DNA of 64,000 nucleotides from Croceibacterium_A sp035626815 (GCA_035626815.1 DASPMY010000044.1:62001-126000); one strand, 5' to 3'; counted from the stretch's first letter, positions 53,931-62,529 are shown. Numbers and translations are program-made. Notes: generated by a model not told the origin, from the letters alone.

Positions 53931-54408
53931 GCCGCTCGCCCGGGCCGGCGCGAATGCTGGGGGAAGGATGGTGCCAGGGGCGGAATCGCAGTGAAGGCTA
54001 AAGCACTTGATTATTGGGGATAATCAAATCGAGATCGCCATCTATACCCCCGGAAATGCCCCCAAAACTGATCGCACCGACGGTTCGATTCCGTTTTCCA
54101 CAGTGGTGAGTGCCGGCTGTGGCGACCCGTTGCGCTTCGCTTCTTATCCTCACTCTCGCGCCGACGAGAGAAGTCAGACTGGCCACGTCGTCGACGCTGG
54201 AGTTGTGGGTGCCCATCAGCGTTCGGATCGCCGGGATAGGCGGCGCAAGCTTGTGTGAGCGTGGGAGCAATTTTGCTGAGCCAGTGCTGACCTGCTGAGG
54301 CAGCGTCGCTTGCAGCGCTACTTTGCTGAGGTATGATACACGGGCCCGAGGTGGGGCTTCTAGAACCTCTAGGTTCCGAGCACCGGGCAACCAGGCATCG
54401 GGGGGAAC
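53931..54408. other. Non-coding boundary region where base composition falls
   Basis: No convincing gene is seen in these 478 bases. Composition changes here from the very GC-rich glycan island to a much less GC-rich region. An inverted repeat (54008-54028) and a tRNA T-arm-like hairpin (54079-54095) are the only ordered elements. The motif TGCTGA recurs four times between about 54268 and 54333. The promoter of the ABC transporter operon must lie near its right end. Confidence 0.5.
54008..54028. repeat. Perfect 8-bp inverted repeat, TTGATTAT-N5-ATAATCAA
   Basis: A perfect palindrome with a five-base spacer lies exactly where composition drops, 78 bp after the last gene of the glycan island. 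It could be a weak hairpin or a protein-binding site. It has no T-tract, so it is not a standard terminator. Confidence 0.5.
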
Positions 54409-55416
54409 ATGAAGATAAGGACACTTTCTGCACTCGTTGTGCTCGTCCTGGCAGTCGCCCTTGCAGGTTGGCTTCTTCTTAGTAGTCCACAACAAGACGA
54501 CGCCACGCTTAAAGTCCGTCTAACGTGGCTGGACCAAGCACAGTTCGCCGGCGTTTATGTAGCGGAAGATCAAGGGTTCTATGAGGATGCTGGGCTCGAC
54601 GTTAGCGTTAGTCCTGGTGGAATCGAATACCCTTCCATAAAGATGGTCGCGGCTGGCACAGACGACATCGGTCTCACCAGCGCAGACCAAATCCTTATCG
54701 CACGCGAAAAAGGGATCCCGGTAGTCGCACTGGCGGCGATGTATCAGAAGAGCCCAGTCGTACTCTTTTCCCTCAAGAGTAGCGGTATCACGCGGCCGGA
54801 GGACCTTCGGGGGAAGCGTATAGGGTTTAAGTATGGCGACAACACTGAGGTGCCGCTTCGGGCGCTGTTGCGAAGGTTTGGGATCGGGCCCGGCGACTAT
54901 GAGGAGGTGGCTGTCGGATATGATGCCACGTTGCTCATTAATGGCACGGTAGATGTTCTTCCAGGCTTCGCCATGAACGAGCCATTGGCCCTTAAAGAAA
55001 ATGGCTATGAACTCAACGAGATCTACCTCTCAGATTACGGCATCAACTTCTATGCCGATGTCTTGTTTACACGGGCGGACGTTCTCGAGGCAAAAGGCGA
55101 GGCTGTCCGCAAGTTTGTCGCTGCTACTCTGCAAGGCTACAGCTACGCGATTGACCATCCAGATGATGCCGTGGCTGCCACGCTGCGCCGCAACCGTGAG
55201 GGCAATCGGACCCACGAGCGAGGCATGCTCGAAGCGAGCATACCCCTCTGGCGGCCTGCGCCGAACGCGCAGCTCGGAATGATGTCTCTCGCGAACTGGG
55301 CGAGCATCCAGAGAGTGCTCCTCGAGACCGCAATTCAGGGAGGAAGTCCGCTTCTCCAAAGACCGCAAGATCTGAGGGCGGTGATCAATCCGTCCTACCT
55401 ATCCCCCTCGCAATGA
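54409..55416 (+). CDS. ABC transporter substrate-binding protein, NMT1/THI5-like
   Basis: This 335-residue exported binding protein is of the NMT1/THI5-like family, with an N-terminal hydrophobic anchor (residues 7-25). Its mature part starts VRLTWLDQAQFAGVYVAEDQGFYEDAGLDV, typical of ThiY-like proteins that bind pyrimidine or related heterocyclic precursors. The next segments (IGLTSADQILIAREKGIPVVALAAMYQKSPV) also fit. ATG 54409 follows GGGGGAAC. It forms a tight operon with ATPase and permease genes (ATGA overlaps). I saw no TPP riboswitch upstream, so thiamine-precursor transport is not supported; taurine- or nitrate-like ligands remain possible. Lower GC than the preceding island suggests separate origin. 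Confidence 0.85.
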   Translation: MKIRTLSALVVLVLAVALAGWLLLSSPQQDDATLKVRLTWLDQAQFAGVYVAEDQGFYEDAGLDVSVSPGGIEYPSIKMVAAGTDDIGLTSADQILIAREKGIPVVALAAMYQKSPVVLFSLKSSGITRPEDLRGKRIGFKYGDNTEVPLRALLRRFGIGPGDYEEVAVGYDATLLINGTVDVLPGFAMNEPLALKENGYELNEIYLSDYGINFYADVLFTRADVLEAKGEAVRKFVAATLQGYSYAIDHPDDAVAATLRRNREGNRTHERGMLEASIPLWRPAPNAQLGMMSLANWASIQRVLLETAIQGGSPLLQRPQDLRAVINPSYLSPSQ

Positions 55417-56168
55417 GGTCCCTTACCGTCCAGAATCTTTCGTTCGCCTTCGGCCAATTGCCGGTTATCGACGACGTGTCATTCGATGCCCGGGCCGGAG
55501 AGATTATCGCACTCGTTGGGCCATCCGGCTGCGGAAAGACAACGCTCCTTCGGTGCATTGCTGGGCTGCTAAGGCCGGACGGAGGCAACGTGTGTATCGA
55601 CGGTAAGTCCGGTCGAGAGCGCCTCGCCTTGTGTTCATTTGTCTTTCAGCGCCCAACTCTCTTACCCTGGCTAACAATATCCGAGAACCTGGAATTACCA
55701 CCCAAACTCCGGAATGCGTCAATTTCGTCGCAAACGATCCGGGCCTGGCTTGCTGATTTCGGCCTATCGGCGTTCGAGCAAAGCCTTCCTAGCCAGCTAT
55801 CGTTGGGGATGGCCCAGCGGGTCGCATTCGTTCGGGCGCTTGCCGAAGAGCGCCCTGTTATTCTGCTTGATGAACCATTTTCGGGATTGGACGAGCTTTC
55901 GAAGCGGGAGCTAGCTTTGCTCCTGTCCACGACAATCGCCGGCAACGGTCTGATCGGGGTTGTCGTAACCCATTCGATTTCCGACGCAGTGTTCCTTGCT
56001 GATCGTGTGGTGGTTTTGTCGCCTCGTCCTACACACCCGGTTCGTACCATCGGCGTGTCGCTGCCACACCCAAGAACGGCTGGTCAGTGGCTCGGCCCTG
56101 AACTTGTACCGTTCATGCGCGAGGTTCGCACCGTGCTCGATGAGGGCGTAAGAACGCACGCACGATGA
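55413..56168 (+). CDS. ABC transporter ATP-binding protein
   Basis: This 251-residue ABC ATPase of the nitrate/taurine/thiamine-precursor importer type has Walker A GPSGCGKTT (about residues 36-44), a Q-loop in FVFQRPTLLPW and Walker B VILLDEPFSGLDE. The H-loop is in VVTHSISDAVFLADRV. The ABC signature reads LSLGMAQR instead of the usual LSGGMxQR, so the second conserved position is leucine, an unusual deviation. The start overlaps the binding-protein stop (ATGA) and the end overlaps the permease start. Confidence 0.9.
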   Translation: MRSLTVQNLSFAFGQLPVIDDVSFDARAGEIIALVGPSGCGKTTLLRCIAGLLRPDGGNVCIDGKSGRERLALCSFVFQRPTLLPWLTISENLELPPKLRNASISSQTIRAWLADFGLSAFEQSLPSQLSLGMAQRVAFVRALAEERPVILLDEPFSGLDELSKRELALLLSTTIAGNGLIGVVVTHSISDAVFLADRVVVLSPRPTHPVRTIGVSLPHPRTAGQWLGPELVPFMREVRTVLDEGVRTHAR

Positions 56169-56953
56169 GGCTAAGCAGGTACCTCGGTCCTTTGGTTGCC
56201 CTTGCGGTCGTCTGCGGCGTTTGGGAAGCGGTGCGCATTCTAGGCGCACTGCCCCCCGTGATCTTGCCTCCGTTAGCCGACGTCTGGAATGCGACGATGC
56301 ACGAGCCTCGGTTCGCATTCCATGTCCTGGTAACATTGCGCGAAGCGTTTGTTGGATTTGTGTTAGGGAATGCTCTCGCTTTTATGGCCGCTGTCGCAAT
56401 GGTTCGATGGCGGTTCCTCGAAACCAGCATCATGCCCTACGCGATTGCGCTGAAGACAACGCCAGTCGCAGCGCTCGCGCCGATCTTGATTCTTTGGCTG
56501 GGCGGCGGCTGGCAAGCAAATGCGGCCGCGGCGGCGGCTGTCGCGTTCTTTCCCACACTTGTCAGCCTAGTCCGAGGACTTCGCTTGGTGGATGCGCCGG
56601 ACCATCGAGAGTTTAGAGACCTCTTTGCATCCTGGGGCGTCGGATGGATCAAGACGCTTATCTATCTACGGTTGCCATTTTCGACGCCGCTGCTGTTTTC
56701 TGCTCTCAAGGTTTCAAGCTCTCTGGCACTCGTTGGCGCGATGGTGGGAGAGTTCATTTCGGCCAACGCGGGCCTCGGCTACTTGGTAGTCCGCTACTCA
56801 AGGCAGCTAGACACGGCCCATATGTTTTCAGCCGTGATCGTGTCCGCCCTAGTGGGCGTCATCTGGTACTACCTTGTCGAGGCAGCCGAGCTTCTGTTTT
56901 CGCGACGAATGGTCGACATGGGTCCACATTACATAACGACGGGCCAGCAATGA
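56165..56953 (+). CDS. ABC transporter permease (BPD_transp_1)
   Basis: This 262-residue inner-membrane permease has about six hydrophobic segments. The cytoplasmic EAA-like loop reads REFRDLFASWGVGWIKTLIYLRLPFSTPLLFSALK. It matches SsuC/TauC/ThiX-type permeases in length and layout. Start overlap with the ATPase gene (ATGA) completes a three-gene importer. Nothing in it specifies the substrate. Confidence 0.88.
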   Translation: MRLSRYLGPLVALAVVCGVWEAVRILGALPPVILPPLADVWNATMHEPRFAFHVLVTLREAFVGFVLGNALAFMAAVAMVRWRFLETSIMPYAIALKTTPVAALAPILILWLGGGWQANAAAAAAVAFFPTLVSLVRGLRLVDAPDHREFRDLFASWGVGWIKTLIYLRLPFSTPLLFSALKVSSSLALVGAMVGEFISANAGLGYLVVRYSRQLDTAHMFSAVIVSALVGVIWYYLVEAAELLFSRRMVDMGPHYITTGQQ

Positions 56954-57059
56954 CGTGACGGGGCCGATAACGCCTCGGAAGCTTGGTAGTACAGAGCTAG
57001 CGGTGGCGCCATTCGGTTGAAAGGGACAATTCGAGCTTTGGCTTTAGCGGGGAGGGGGA

Positions 57060-58283
57060 ATGTCGAACGTTTCTGATTCTGCGTCAGCTGGAAGCTGGTG
57101 GAGCAAGCTTCAATTTTGGCGGCATCAAGACAGTTCCGCTAGGCAACGGCGACCTTGGGGTACCTCTCGCCACTTACGCACTTGGCGCTATGTCTTTTCC
57201 TTGGTAGGTTCAATTTCATTAGTAATATTGTGGCTAAGTAGTGGAGACGGCAGCGGTGATCGAGCATTCGGCATAGTCGCGTTCACCCTAGCCATCTTGA
57301 ATCTAGCGTTCCTATTTATTAACATCAACACTTATGTTGATGAGTTCAGGTCTGATCGCCACGTTAAGCAGCTAATTTTCGCAGTCGACGTCAGTTGGTG
57401 GATGTTTGTAGCAGCCATTTGTGCCGGAAGCTTGGTATTAGAGTGGAATGCGGCTTGGGAGTTATCAGACAAGATTATCGAGCCGGTACACATCGCGGAA
57501 ATCCTCCTAGGAGTAGGTGCGCTCTTTGGACTCGCTGTGGCGCTCACCGAGGTGCGACTAGATCAAGTTCCTCGTGCAATGAATTTTTCAGAAGTCCTCA
57601 ACGCAGGTAAGAAATTTATTGAAAAGGAAGTCGAATTCGGCAAAACTGTTCGAATGTGCGCATATTATCCGAACATAGGCGCTGCGACACAAGACGAATA
57701 CAAGAAGGAGTATACACAGTTCCATAGAGTTGTTTCTGACAAGAAGGTCGAATGTGTCTGCCTGGGCCGCGAAAGAGAAGGCCACGGCATAAGTGATCAG
57801 GAACTTGAGGCTTTAGGAGTTTTGGTTGAAGGCGGTCGACCCAAGTCTATCGAGCAGGCGGTCTGTGCCTTTGCCAAGCTGTGGAAGACACAAGACGGTT
57901 TGAATGTGGGTGCTTTGAGGTATGGTAAGGCCCTGCATGACGTCGATAACTTACTCGACGACCAAGGTGAGTTGCGGGTGGCTGGATGCTTCTTTCCAAC
58001 TCAGTTCGTTCCGGACTATCACTTCATTTTGTCAGGAGATAACGTGAGGGGTAGCCCGCATCGAGCCTTTCTGATCGTGCCGATATTAGCTGCAGGAATG
58101 CGTCCATTGAACGGGACCGCCGAGGCTCCCCCCATGATCGGTGTCGTGATCACCGACGCAGAGATACTTAGAAGCCTGGAGGACTTGTGGTGGGTGCTCA
58201 AAGATAGTCCTCTGCCGTCGGCGGCGAGCAGCGACGGTTCGGCGGCCTTAGTTACTTCACCTTCAAGTTCGGCCGACGCTTAG
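57060..58283 (+). CDS. Unrecognised four-TM protein with cytosolic C-terminal domain
   Basis: I do not recognise this 407-residue protein. Four hydrophobic segments lie at about residues 43-60, 69-89, 105-127 and 144-163, preceded by a basic, tryptophan-containing N-terminus. From about residue 180 a soluble domain of 200 residues follows, with VRMCAYYPNIGA, FHRVVSDKKVECVCLGRERE and a serine/alanine-rich tail. GC content is lower than that of the ABC operon. GGGGAGGGGGA directly precedes ATG 57060. It ends 21 bp inside the convergent RuvC-like gene. Membrane-anchored effectors with a cytosolic sensor half occur in phage-defence islands, but no catalytic motif supports that; it stays hypothetical. 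Confidence 0.8.
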   Translation: MSNVSDSASAGSWWSKLQFWRHQDSSARQRRPWGTSRHLRTWRYVFSLVGSISLVILWLSSGDGSGDRAFGIVAFTLAILNLAFLFININTYVDEFRSDRHVKQLIFAVDVSWWMFVAAICAGSLVLEWNAAWELSDKIIEPVHIAEILLGVGALFGLAVALTEVRLDQVPRAMNFSEVLNAGKKFIEKEVEFGKTVRMCAYYPNIGAATQDEYKKEYTQFHRVVSDKKVECVCLGREREGHGISDQELEALGVLVEGGRPKSIEQAVCAFAKLWKTQDGLNVGALRYGKALHDVDNLLDDQGELRVAGCFFPTQFVPDYHFILSGDNVRGSPHRAFLIVPILAAGMRPLNGTAEAPPMIGVVITDAEILRSLEDLWWVLKDSPLPSAASSDGSAALVTSPSSSADA

Positions 58284-58751
58284 GTAGGTCAGCGCGATGG
58301 CGGCGGCGGAGAATATCGCGAGGCGCCGCGGTTCGCTTTGCCATGGCTTGCGAGGATTCGGAAGTCGCGGTGACAGCACGTCAAGCTCACGCACCACCGC
58401 TTCGGCAATCTCCTGGCGAGTGCGAGCACCCACCCGACTGAAACGCCGCTGAATTTCGGACAGCGCGTATTGATAAACGCCTATGTTGCGTGAGCGGCAA
58501 AGTGTTTCGATTGCCGCATGGAGCTCGACGATACGATCCGCCCGCCCGACGCCACTCGGCTCCTCCAGCACCAGCGCTTCTGGACTGAACCGGTCGAGCA
58601 AGCGGACGAGCTTGCGCAGCGTGATTGCGTTCTTGTCGCCACGAGCGGTCACGGTGCCCCAGTCGTAGGCCGCCTCGCCTTCAAAGACGATAAATCCGAA
58701 CCCCTTAGCACTGCAATGCAGAGCGAACAGACGCGGCTTGTGCCAAGTCAT
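58263..58751 (-). CDS. RuvC-fold Holliday-junction-resolvase-like protein, active site altered
   Basis: This 162-residue protein resembles short RuvC-like resolvases: an N-terminal first strand FALHCSAKGFGFIVFEG, DWGTVTARGDKN, LVLEEPSG, a middle helical region with RTRQEIAEAVV, and a C-terminal RKPWQSEPRRLAIFSAAAIALTYL. In relatives I recall, the first strand has ALDP and the last motif has FDA. Here these acids are H and S, while the glutamates of LVLEEP remain. It may therefore bind DNA junctions without cutting. The start overlaps the XRE gene stop (ATGA). It converges on the four-TM gene with a 21-bp overlap. Confidence 0.72.
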   Translation of the reverse strand: MTWHKPRLFALHCSAKGFGFIVFEGEAAYDWGTVTARGDKNAITLRKLVRLLDRFSPEALVLEEPSGVGRADRIVELHAAIETLCRSRNIGVYQYALSEIQRRFSRVGARTRQEIAEAVVRELDVLSPRLPNPRKPWQSEPRRLAIFSAAAIALTYLSVGRT

Positions 58752-59092
58752 AGGAGCGGCTGGTTAGCCGCCCGACGCACCATATCCGTGAGCAGCGCCC
58801 GCTTATGCTCGGTGGCGCGGTCGGAGCGTCCATCGAGCGTGCGATCGAGCGCAACCGCTCTGCCCATGACGGCGTCCTCGACCTCCGCGAACAGGCGCGA
58901 GAACAGCTGGCCCGGCCGCTTGCCGAACACGACCTGAAGCGCGAAGGCAGTCTCCAGGCGCAAATGGCGGATGTTGCCGCTATCGGCATCCTCGAGCCGG
59001 CTGACGGCTTTTTGCGAGATGCCGAGCAGGTCAGCGAGCTCGGTCTGTGTGAGCGCATGCTTGCGCCGCAAAAGAACAATTTCGGTGGTCAT
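58748..59092 (-). CDS. XRE-family HTH regulator
   Basis: This protein of about 114 residues has an N-terminal XRE helix-turn-helix (LRRKHALTQTELADLLGISQKAVSRLEDADSGNIRHLRLETAFALQVVFGKRPGQLF). An alpha-helical tail follows with a segment ending MVRRAANQPLL. ATG 59092 fits the HTH start; no good ribosome-binding site is seen, and an in-frame ATG at 59146 would add 18 residues. It is coupled by ATGA to the RuvC-like gene, so the pair forms a small operon. It may control that operon or neighbouring mobile genes. Confidence 0.8.
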   Translation of the reverse strand: MTTEIVLLRRKHALTQTELADLLGISQKAVSRLEDADSGNIRHLRLETAFALQVVFGKRPGQLFSRLFAEVEDAVMGRAVALDRTLDGRSDRATEHKRALLTDMVRRAANQPLL

Positions 59093-59204
59093 GTAGAAAA
59101 GAATTAAACTGGGGCCTCTCGATCGAGCCACTGTCTCCATCTTCACCGGTGAACGCGTTCGTCAAAAGGCGTCACCGCAGGCGCTCGTGCCTAGTCGCCG
59201 GCGA

Positions 59205-60524
59205 CTATTTTTCCCGCGCTTCGCGCGGGATAAATGCCGCCGCGCTGTGAGCTCCCACGCCGTCGATCCGATGCCGCGCGGCAACCTGGGCGATCTTGGT
59301 GCGCTCGTCCGCAGGGACGACATAGACACCGCGGCTCTTCCTGGTCTCTAGCCCCAGCTCGGCGCGTACGATGTGGCCTACCGACTTCACGGGCAGTGCC
59401 GTCATCGCGTCGCGATTATACTCCTCGGCGACGCGCGCGACCGGGATCGCGGATGCTCCGCTTTCACGGAACATTCGATCGAGGACGCCCGCCACCTTCG
59501 CGCGGGGACGCTCGGCGCGCCGGGCTTGCGCCCGCGCCTCCTGTCTCGCGAGGTGGCCGCCAAGGGCTTCCCTGAGTCCCGGATCGTCGGCAAGCGCGAG
59601 GAGCGGCAGTGCCATTTGGTTGCCACGAGGCGAGAGACCTTCGATCGCACGGGAAAGGTCGATCGCAAGCGTTCGGCGCTCGGCAAAGCGCCAGGCGAGC
59701 AGCCGGTCGCGCAGACTCCGTGCTTCGCTGCGAAGACTTTCCGGGGTGGCGAGAGGAATGTCCGAGCGCAGCGGCCGCGTCCCCATCACCTCATCGATGA
59801 ACCGGCTTTCGAGCGCCTCGTCGTCGAAGGTGCCGCGCATCGCCACGATCTTGGGACCGAAGACGCGAAACGCGGTCGGGTTCAACTCCTTGTGGCGATT
59901 GGTCATGGTACGCAGCACGGGCAAGCCTCGCGTCGTGCCGTTGTTGAGGATCTTCACCAGGTCGGCGGTCTTGTCAGACAAGCGTAGGTCGGCTTCGTCG
60001 AGAGCGAGCGTGCCGCCGAACGCATCGATGATATGAAAAATCGGCGAGGTGGTGGAAGCGCCCGAGGCGAAGAATGCCTTGTGGCACAGTGACCCGATGG
60101 CAAGGAGCCCCCGGGTTTTGCCTGAGCCAAACTCACCCGACAGCCTCAGCATCGGCGCCTCCTGGAATGCGTCGTACACCCACGAAAAGAGGACGTAGTG
60201 GGCGGCGATGTCCTCGAAGAGCGGCGAGAGGTCCACGTGGCGATGCAGGAACGCCTTTATGTCGGCGAGCAATTCCGCCTTCGCTTCATATCGGCCGATC
60301 GCTGAGGGCAGCACGACCGCCCCGGTGGTCAGCAGATTGTTATCGGGCGCGTACGGCACGAGAACCTGGCCGTCTGGAAGTTCCAAACGCTCGGCCGTCG
60401 CAGTCGAGCCGTCCGGCTCCCCCACCGCAAGGGCGGTGGTTCGGGCCTCCGGATCGTGCACGAGTTCAACTATCGTGCCGTCGGCAAGCATACGGGAGAT
60501 CGTCGGTGTCGGTTGGGCAGGCAT
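59205..60524 (-). CDS. P-loop ATPase, mobile-element helicase/primase-like
   Basis: This 439-residue protein has Walker A GEFGSGKT at residues 130-137 and Walker B LALDEAD at 174-180 (D176, E177). The following region (LVKILNNGTTRGLPVLRTM) resembles ATPase domains of DUF927/DUF3631-like proteins found on plasmids, phages and integrative elements. An N-terminal domain of about 120 residues and a C-terminal winged-helix-like region are less clear. No signal peptide is seen. ATG 60524 is preferred over GTG 60530. It is divergent from the serine recombinase across 219 bp and lies upstream of the XRE-RuvC pair on the same strand. Confidence 0.72.
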   Translation of the reverse strand: MPAQPTPTISRMLADGTIVELVHDPEARTTALAVGEPDGSTATAERLELPDGQVLVPYAPDNNLLTTGAVVLPSAIGRYEAKAELLADIKAFLHRHVDLSPLFEDIAAHYVLFSWVYDAFQEAPMLRLSGEFGSGKTRGLLAIGSLCHKAFFASGASTTSPIFHIIDAFGGTLALDEADLRLSDKTADLVKILNNGTTRGLPVLRTMTNRHKELNPTAFRVFGPKIVAMRGTFDDEALESRFIDEVMGTRPLRSDIPLATPESLRSEARSLRDRLLAWRFAERRTLAIDLSRAIEGLSPRGNQMALPLLALADDPGLREALGGHLARQEARAQARRAERPRAKVAGVLDRMFRESGASAIPVARVAEEYNRDAMTALPVKSVGHIVRAELGLETRKSRGVYVVPADERTKIAQVAARHRIDGVGAHSAAAFIPREAREK

Positions 60525-60708
60525 GTCCACACGATGCAGCCGGACCGCGACGCGCGGGAGGCGTCACCATACCCACCCATGACTGGGATGACGCCTAAGT
60601 CACGGATGCTCTTGGCCTGATACTGCGAGGGCGACTCGCGCGAAGTTCGCCGCGGGTGTAGGATTCTAATCTTTCGGCAAGCCGCCTTCCCTACGCGCGC
60701 AAAAGCGT

Positions 60709-60732
60709 GGACTTGGGGACTTAGGGGACTTG
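60709..60732 (+). repeat. Left GGACTT repeat cluster before the recombinase
   Basis: Three GGACTT units at 8-9 bp spacing (GGACTTG, GGGGACTTA, GGGGACTTG) end 11 bp before the recombinase start codon. An inverted copy lies after the recombinase gene at 62596-62621. They may be recombinase or regulator binding sites. Confidence 0.7.
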
Positions 60733-60743
60733 TCCGGACATAT

Positions 60744-62417
60744 ATGAAGTATTTCCTCTATTGCCGAAAATCCACCGAGGACGAGGAGCGTCAGGTTCTC
60801 TCGCTACAGTCGCAGCGTGAGGCGCTTGATCGGTCTTTCGGCGCCAAGAACGAGATTAACATTGTCGAGACGTTCGAAGAATCCCGCAGCGCCAAGACGC
60901 CGGGCCGGCCGGTCTTCGCCGCTATGCTATCGCGCATCGAGGCTGGTGAAGCCGACGGCATCGTAAGCTGGGCGCCCGACCGCTTGGCGCGCAATTCCGT
61001 TGACGGCGGACGTATCGTCTACCTGCTCGATACCGGCGCGCTGCGCGACCTTAAATTCGCCACATACACTTTCGAGAACAACTCGCAGGGCAAGTTCATG
61101 CTCTCGATCATGTTCGGGCAGTCCAAATACTATTCCGACGCCCTCTCCGAGAACGTCAAGCGCGGCAACCGCACCAAGCTCGAGAACGGGTGGCGACCCA
61201 ATTGTGCGCCGCTAGGTTACACGAACGACCCCGTGAGCAAGACCATCGTGCCTCATCCAGAGCATTTCGCCTTGGTCCGCCGGATTTTCGAGATGATCCT
61301 GTGCCACGGGTACACGCCGCATCAGGTGGTCCAAATCGCCAGGGATGATTGGGGTTTTCTGACGCCGAGGACCAAGCGTCGCGGCGGAAAGCCCATCGCC
61401 ACGTCCACCATCTACAAGCTGCTGGCGAATCCCTTCTATATGGGCGTGATCGCATGGGATGGCGAAACTTATGCGGGCCGCCACCCGGCGATCGTGTCTC
61501 CCGTAGAGTTCGAACGAGTACAGCAAATTATCGGTAAGCGCAGCGCACCCCGCGCGCGGAAAATGTCCTTCCCATTCACGGGGCTCATCAACTGTGGCTC
61601 CTGCGGTCGAAAGATCACGGCCGAGCGCAAGCGGAACCGCTACGGCTCGCGCTACATCTACTACCATTGTTCCGCCCGCGGTCGGTCCCACGGGAACTGC
61701 CGCGAACGCTCGGTCGAAGCTGGAGAGATTGAAGCGCAAGTCATCTCCTTTCTTGGTAGGCTCAGCGTTCCGCAAGAAGTGGCGGACTGGGTCCGGACCG
61801 AGTTCGGTCGGATCGACCGAAACGGCCTTGCAGCGAAGGAAGCGGCCACGTTAGCGCGCCAGGCGGCCATCGCGGAGCTCGATGCTCAGATGGCTGAGCT
61901 GACCTCGCTTCGCATCAGGCGTCTCGTGCCGGATGAGGAGTTCGTGGAAACGCGCCGTCAGCTGGAGACGCGCCGTTCTGCATTGGAAAGTGTCGGTAAG
62001 ACGGCCGAGTTGAAGGAGTTGATCGAACCTTTTGACCTCCTCCTATCGGCAAGCAACAAGGCCGTGGAATGGTTTTCAGAGGCCGATGACGAGGGAAAGC
62101 GGTGCCTTCTCAAAATCGTCGGATCGAACCCCACGCTCGGCGACCGAAAACTCAATGTTCAGGCTGCAAAACCGTTCATCGCGAGGAGCGATTTCTCCGA
62201 ATTTCCACGACTGTGCGGGGGCGTAGAAGTAGATCGAACAAATGGGGTCACCCCAGTCACTGACGTTCGATCCATTGAGAGTCTCGGGCGCAGTCTCATA
62301 AAGGAAATGCGAGCTCTGCTGGAATCTCCACAGGGAGATGAGTGGCTCGCGACCCTTCGGGATCTCGCGCATCAGTTCGAGCCGCCAGTGCCGGCGGCGT
62401 CGAAAGCAATTCAATGA
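60744..62417 (+). CDS. Large serine recombinase (resolvase/invertase, integrase-type)
   Basis: This 557-residue large serine recombinase has an N-terminal catalytic domain with nucleophile S10 in YCRKSTEDEERQ, followed by DGIVSWAPDRLARN (the active-site arginine helix). The 'recombinase' domain comes next (PLGYTNDP ... IYKLLANPFYMGVIAWDGE). A zinc-ribbon follows (CGSCGRK ... YYHCSARGRSHGNCRE) and then a coiled-coil-rich C-terminus. The architecture is that of phage- or ICE-type integrases. No good ribosome-binding site precedes ATG 60744; the GGACTT repeat cluster is just upstream. Its 3' end overlaps a small gene on the other strand. Confidence 0.92.
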   Translation: MKYFLYCRKSTEDEERQVLSLQSQREALDRSFGAKNEINIVETFEESRSAKTPGRPVFAAMLSRIEAGEADGIVSWAPDRLARNSVDGGRIVYLLDTGALRDLKFATYTFENNSQGKFMLSIMFGQSKYYSDALSENVKRGNRTKLENGWRPNCAPLGYTNDPVSKTIVPHPEHFALVRRIFEMILCHGYTPHQVVQIARDDWGFLTPRTKRRGGKPIATSTIYKLLANPFYMGVIAWDGETYAGRHPAIVSPVEFERVQQIIGKRSAPRARKMSFPFTGLINCGSCGRKITAERKRNRYGSRYIYYHCSARGRSHGNCRERSVEAGEIEAQVISFLGRLSVPQEVADWVRTEFGRIDRNGLAAKEAATLARQAAIAELDAQMAELTSLRIRRLVPDEEFVETRRQLETRRSALESVGKTAELKELIEPFDLLLSASNKAVEWFSEADDEGKRCLLKIVGSNPTLGDRKLNVQAAKPFIARSDFSEFPRLCGGVEVDRTNGVTPVTDVRSIESLGRSLIKEMRALLESPQGDEWLATLRDLAHQFEPPVPAASKAIQ

Positions 62418-62529
62418 ACGCGAGGACGCGGTGGGCAGCATCGAGCGCCTCTTCGGGGGCAAGCCGCTCGTCGGTCCCGTGTTGGTAAGCATCGATGAAG
62501 GCATCGAGGGATTTGTCGGAAATGGTCAT
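62296..62529 (-). CDS. Small hypothetical protein
   Basis: This is a 77-residue protein. The first 40 residues (MTISDKSLDAFIDAYQHG ... EALDAAHRVLAFIELL) are strongly helical and look like the small helical proteins often found beside integrases and helicases in mobile elements; the remainder is low-complexity. It overlaps the recombinase 3' end by 122 bp on the opposite strand, and no ribosome-binding site is clear, so reality of the gene is only moderately supported. Confidence 0.42.
   Translation of the reverse strand: MTISDKSLDAFIDAYQHGTDERLAPEEALDAAHRVLAFIELLSTPPALAARTDARDPEGSRATHLPVEIPAELAFPL

Noticed and set aside
54079..54095. tRNA-like T-arm (GACGG-TTCGATT-CCGTT)
   Set aside because: The T-arm consensus is met, but no acceptor, D-arm or CCA match could be paired upstream or downstream, and the nearby TTGATTAT hairpin does not form a proper anticodon arm at the right distance.
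54240..54408. TPP riboswitch ahead of the NMT1-type transporter
   Set aside because: Repeated TGCTGAG strings recall the CTGAGA element, but the remaining conserved thi-box segments are absent.
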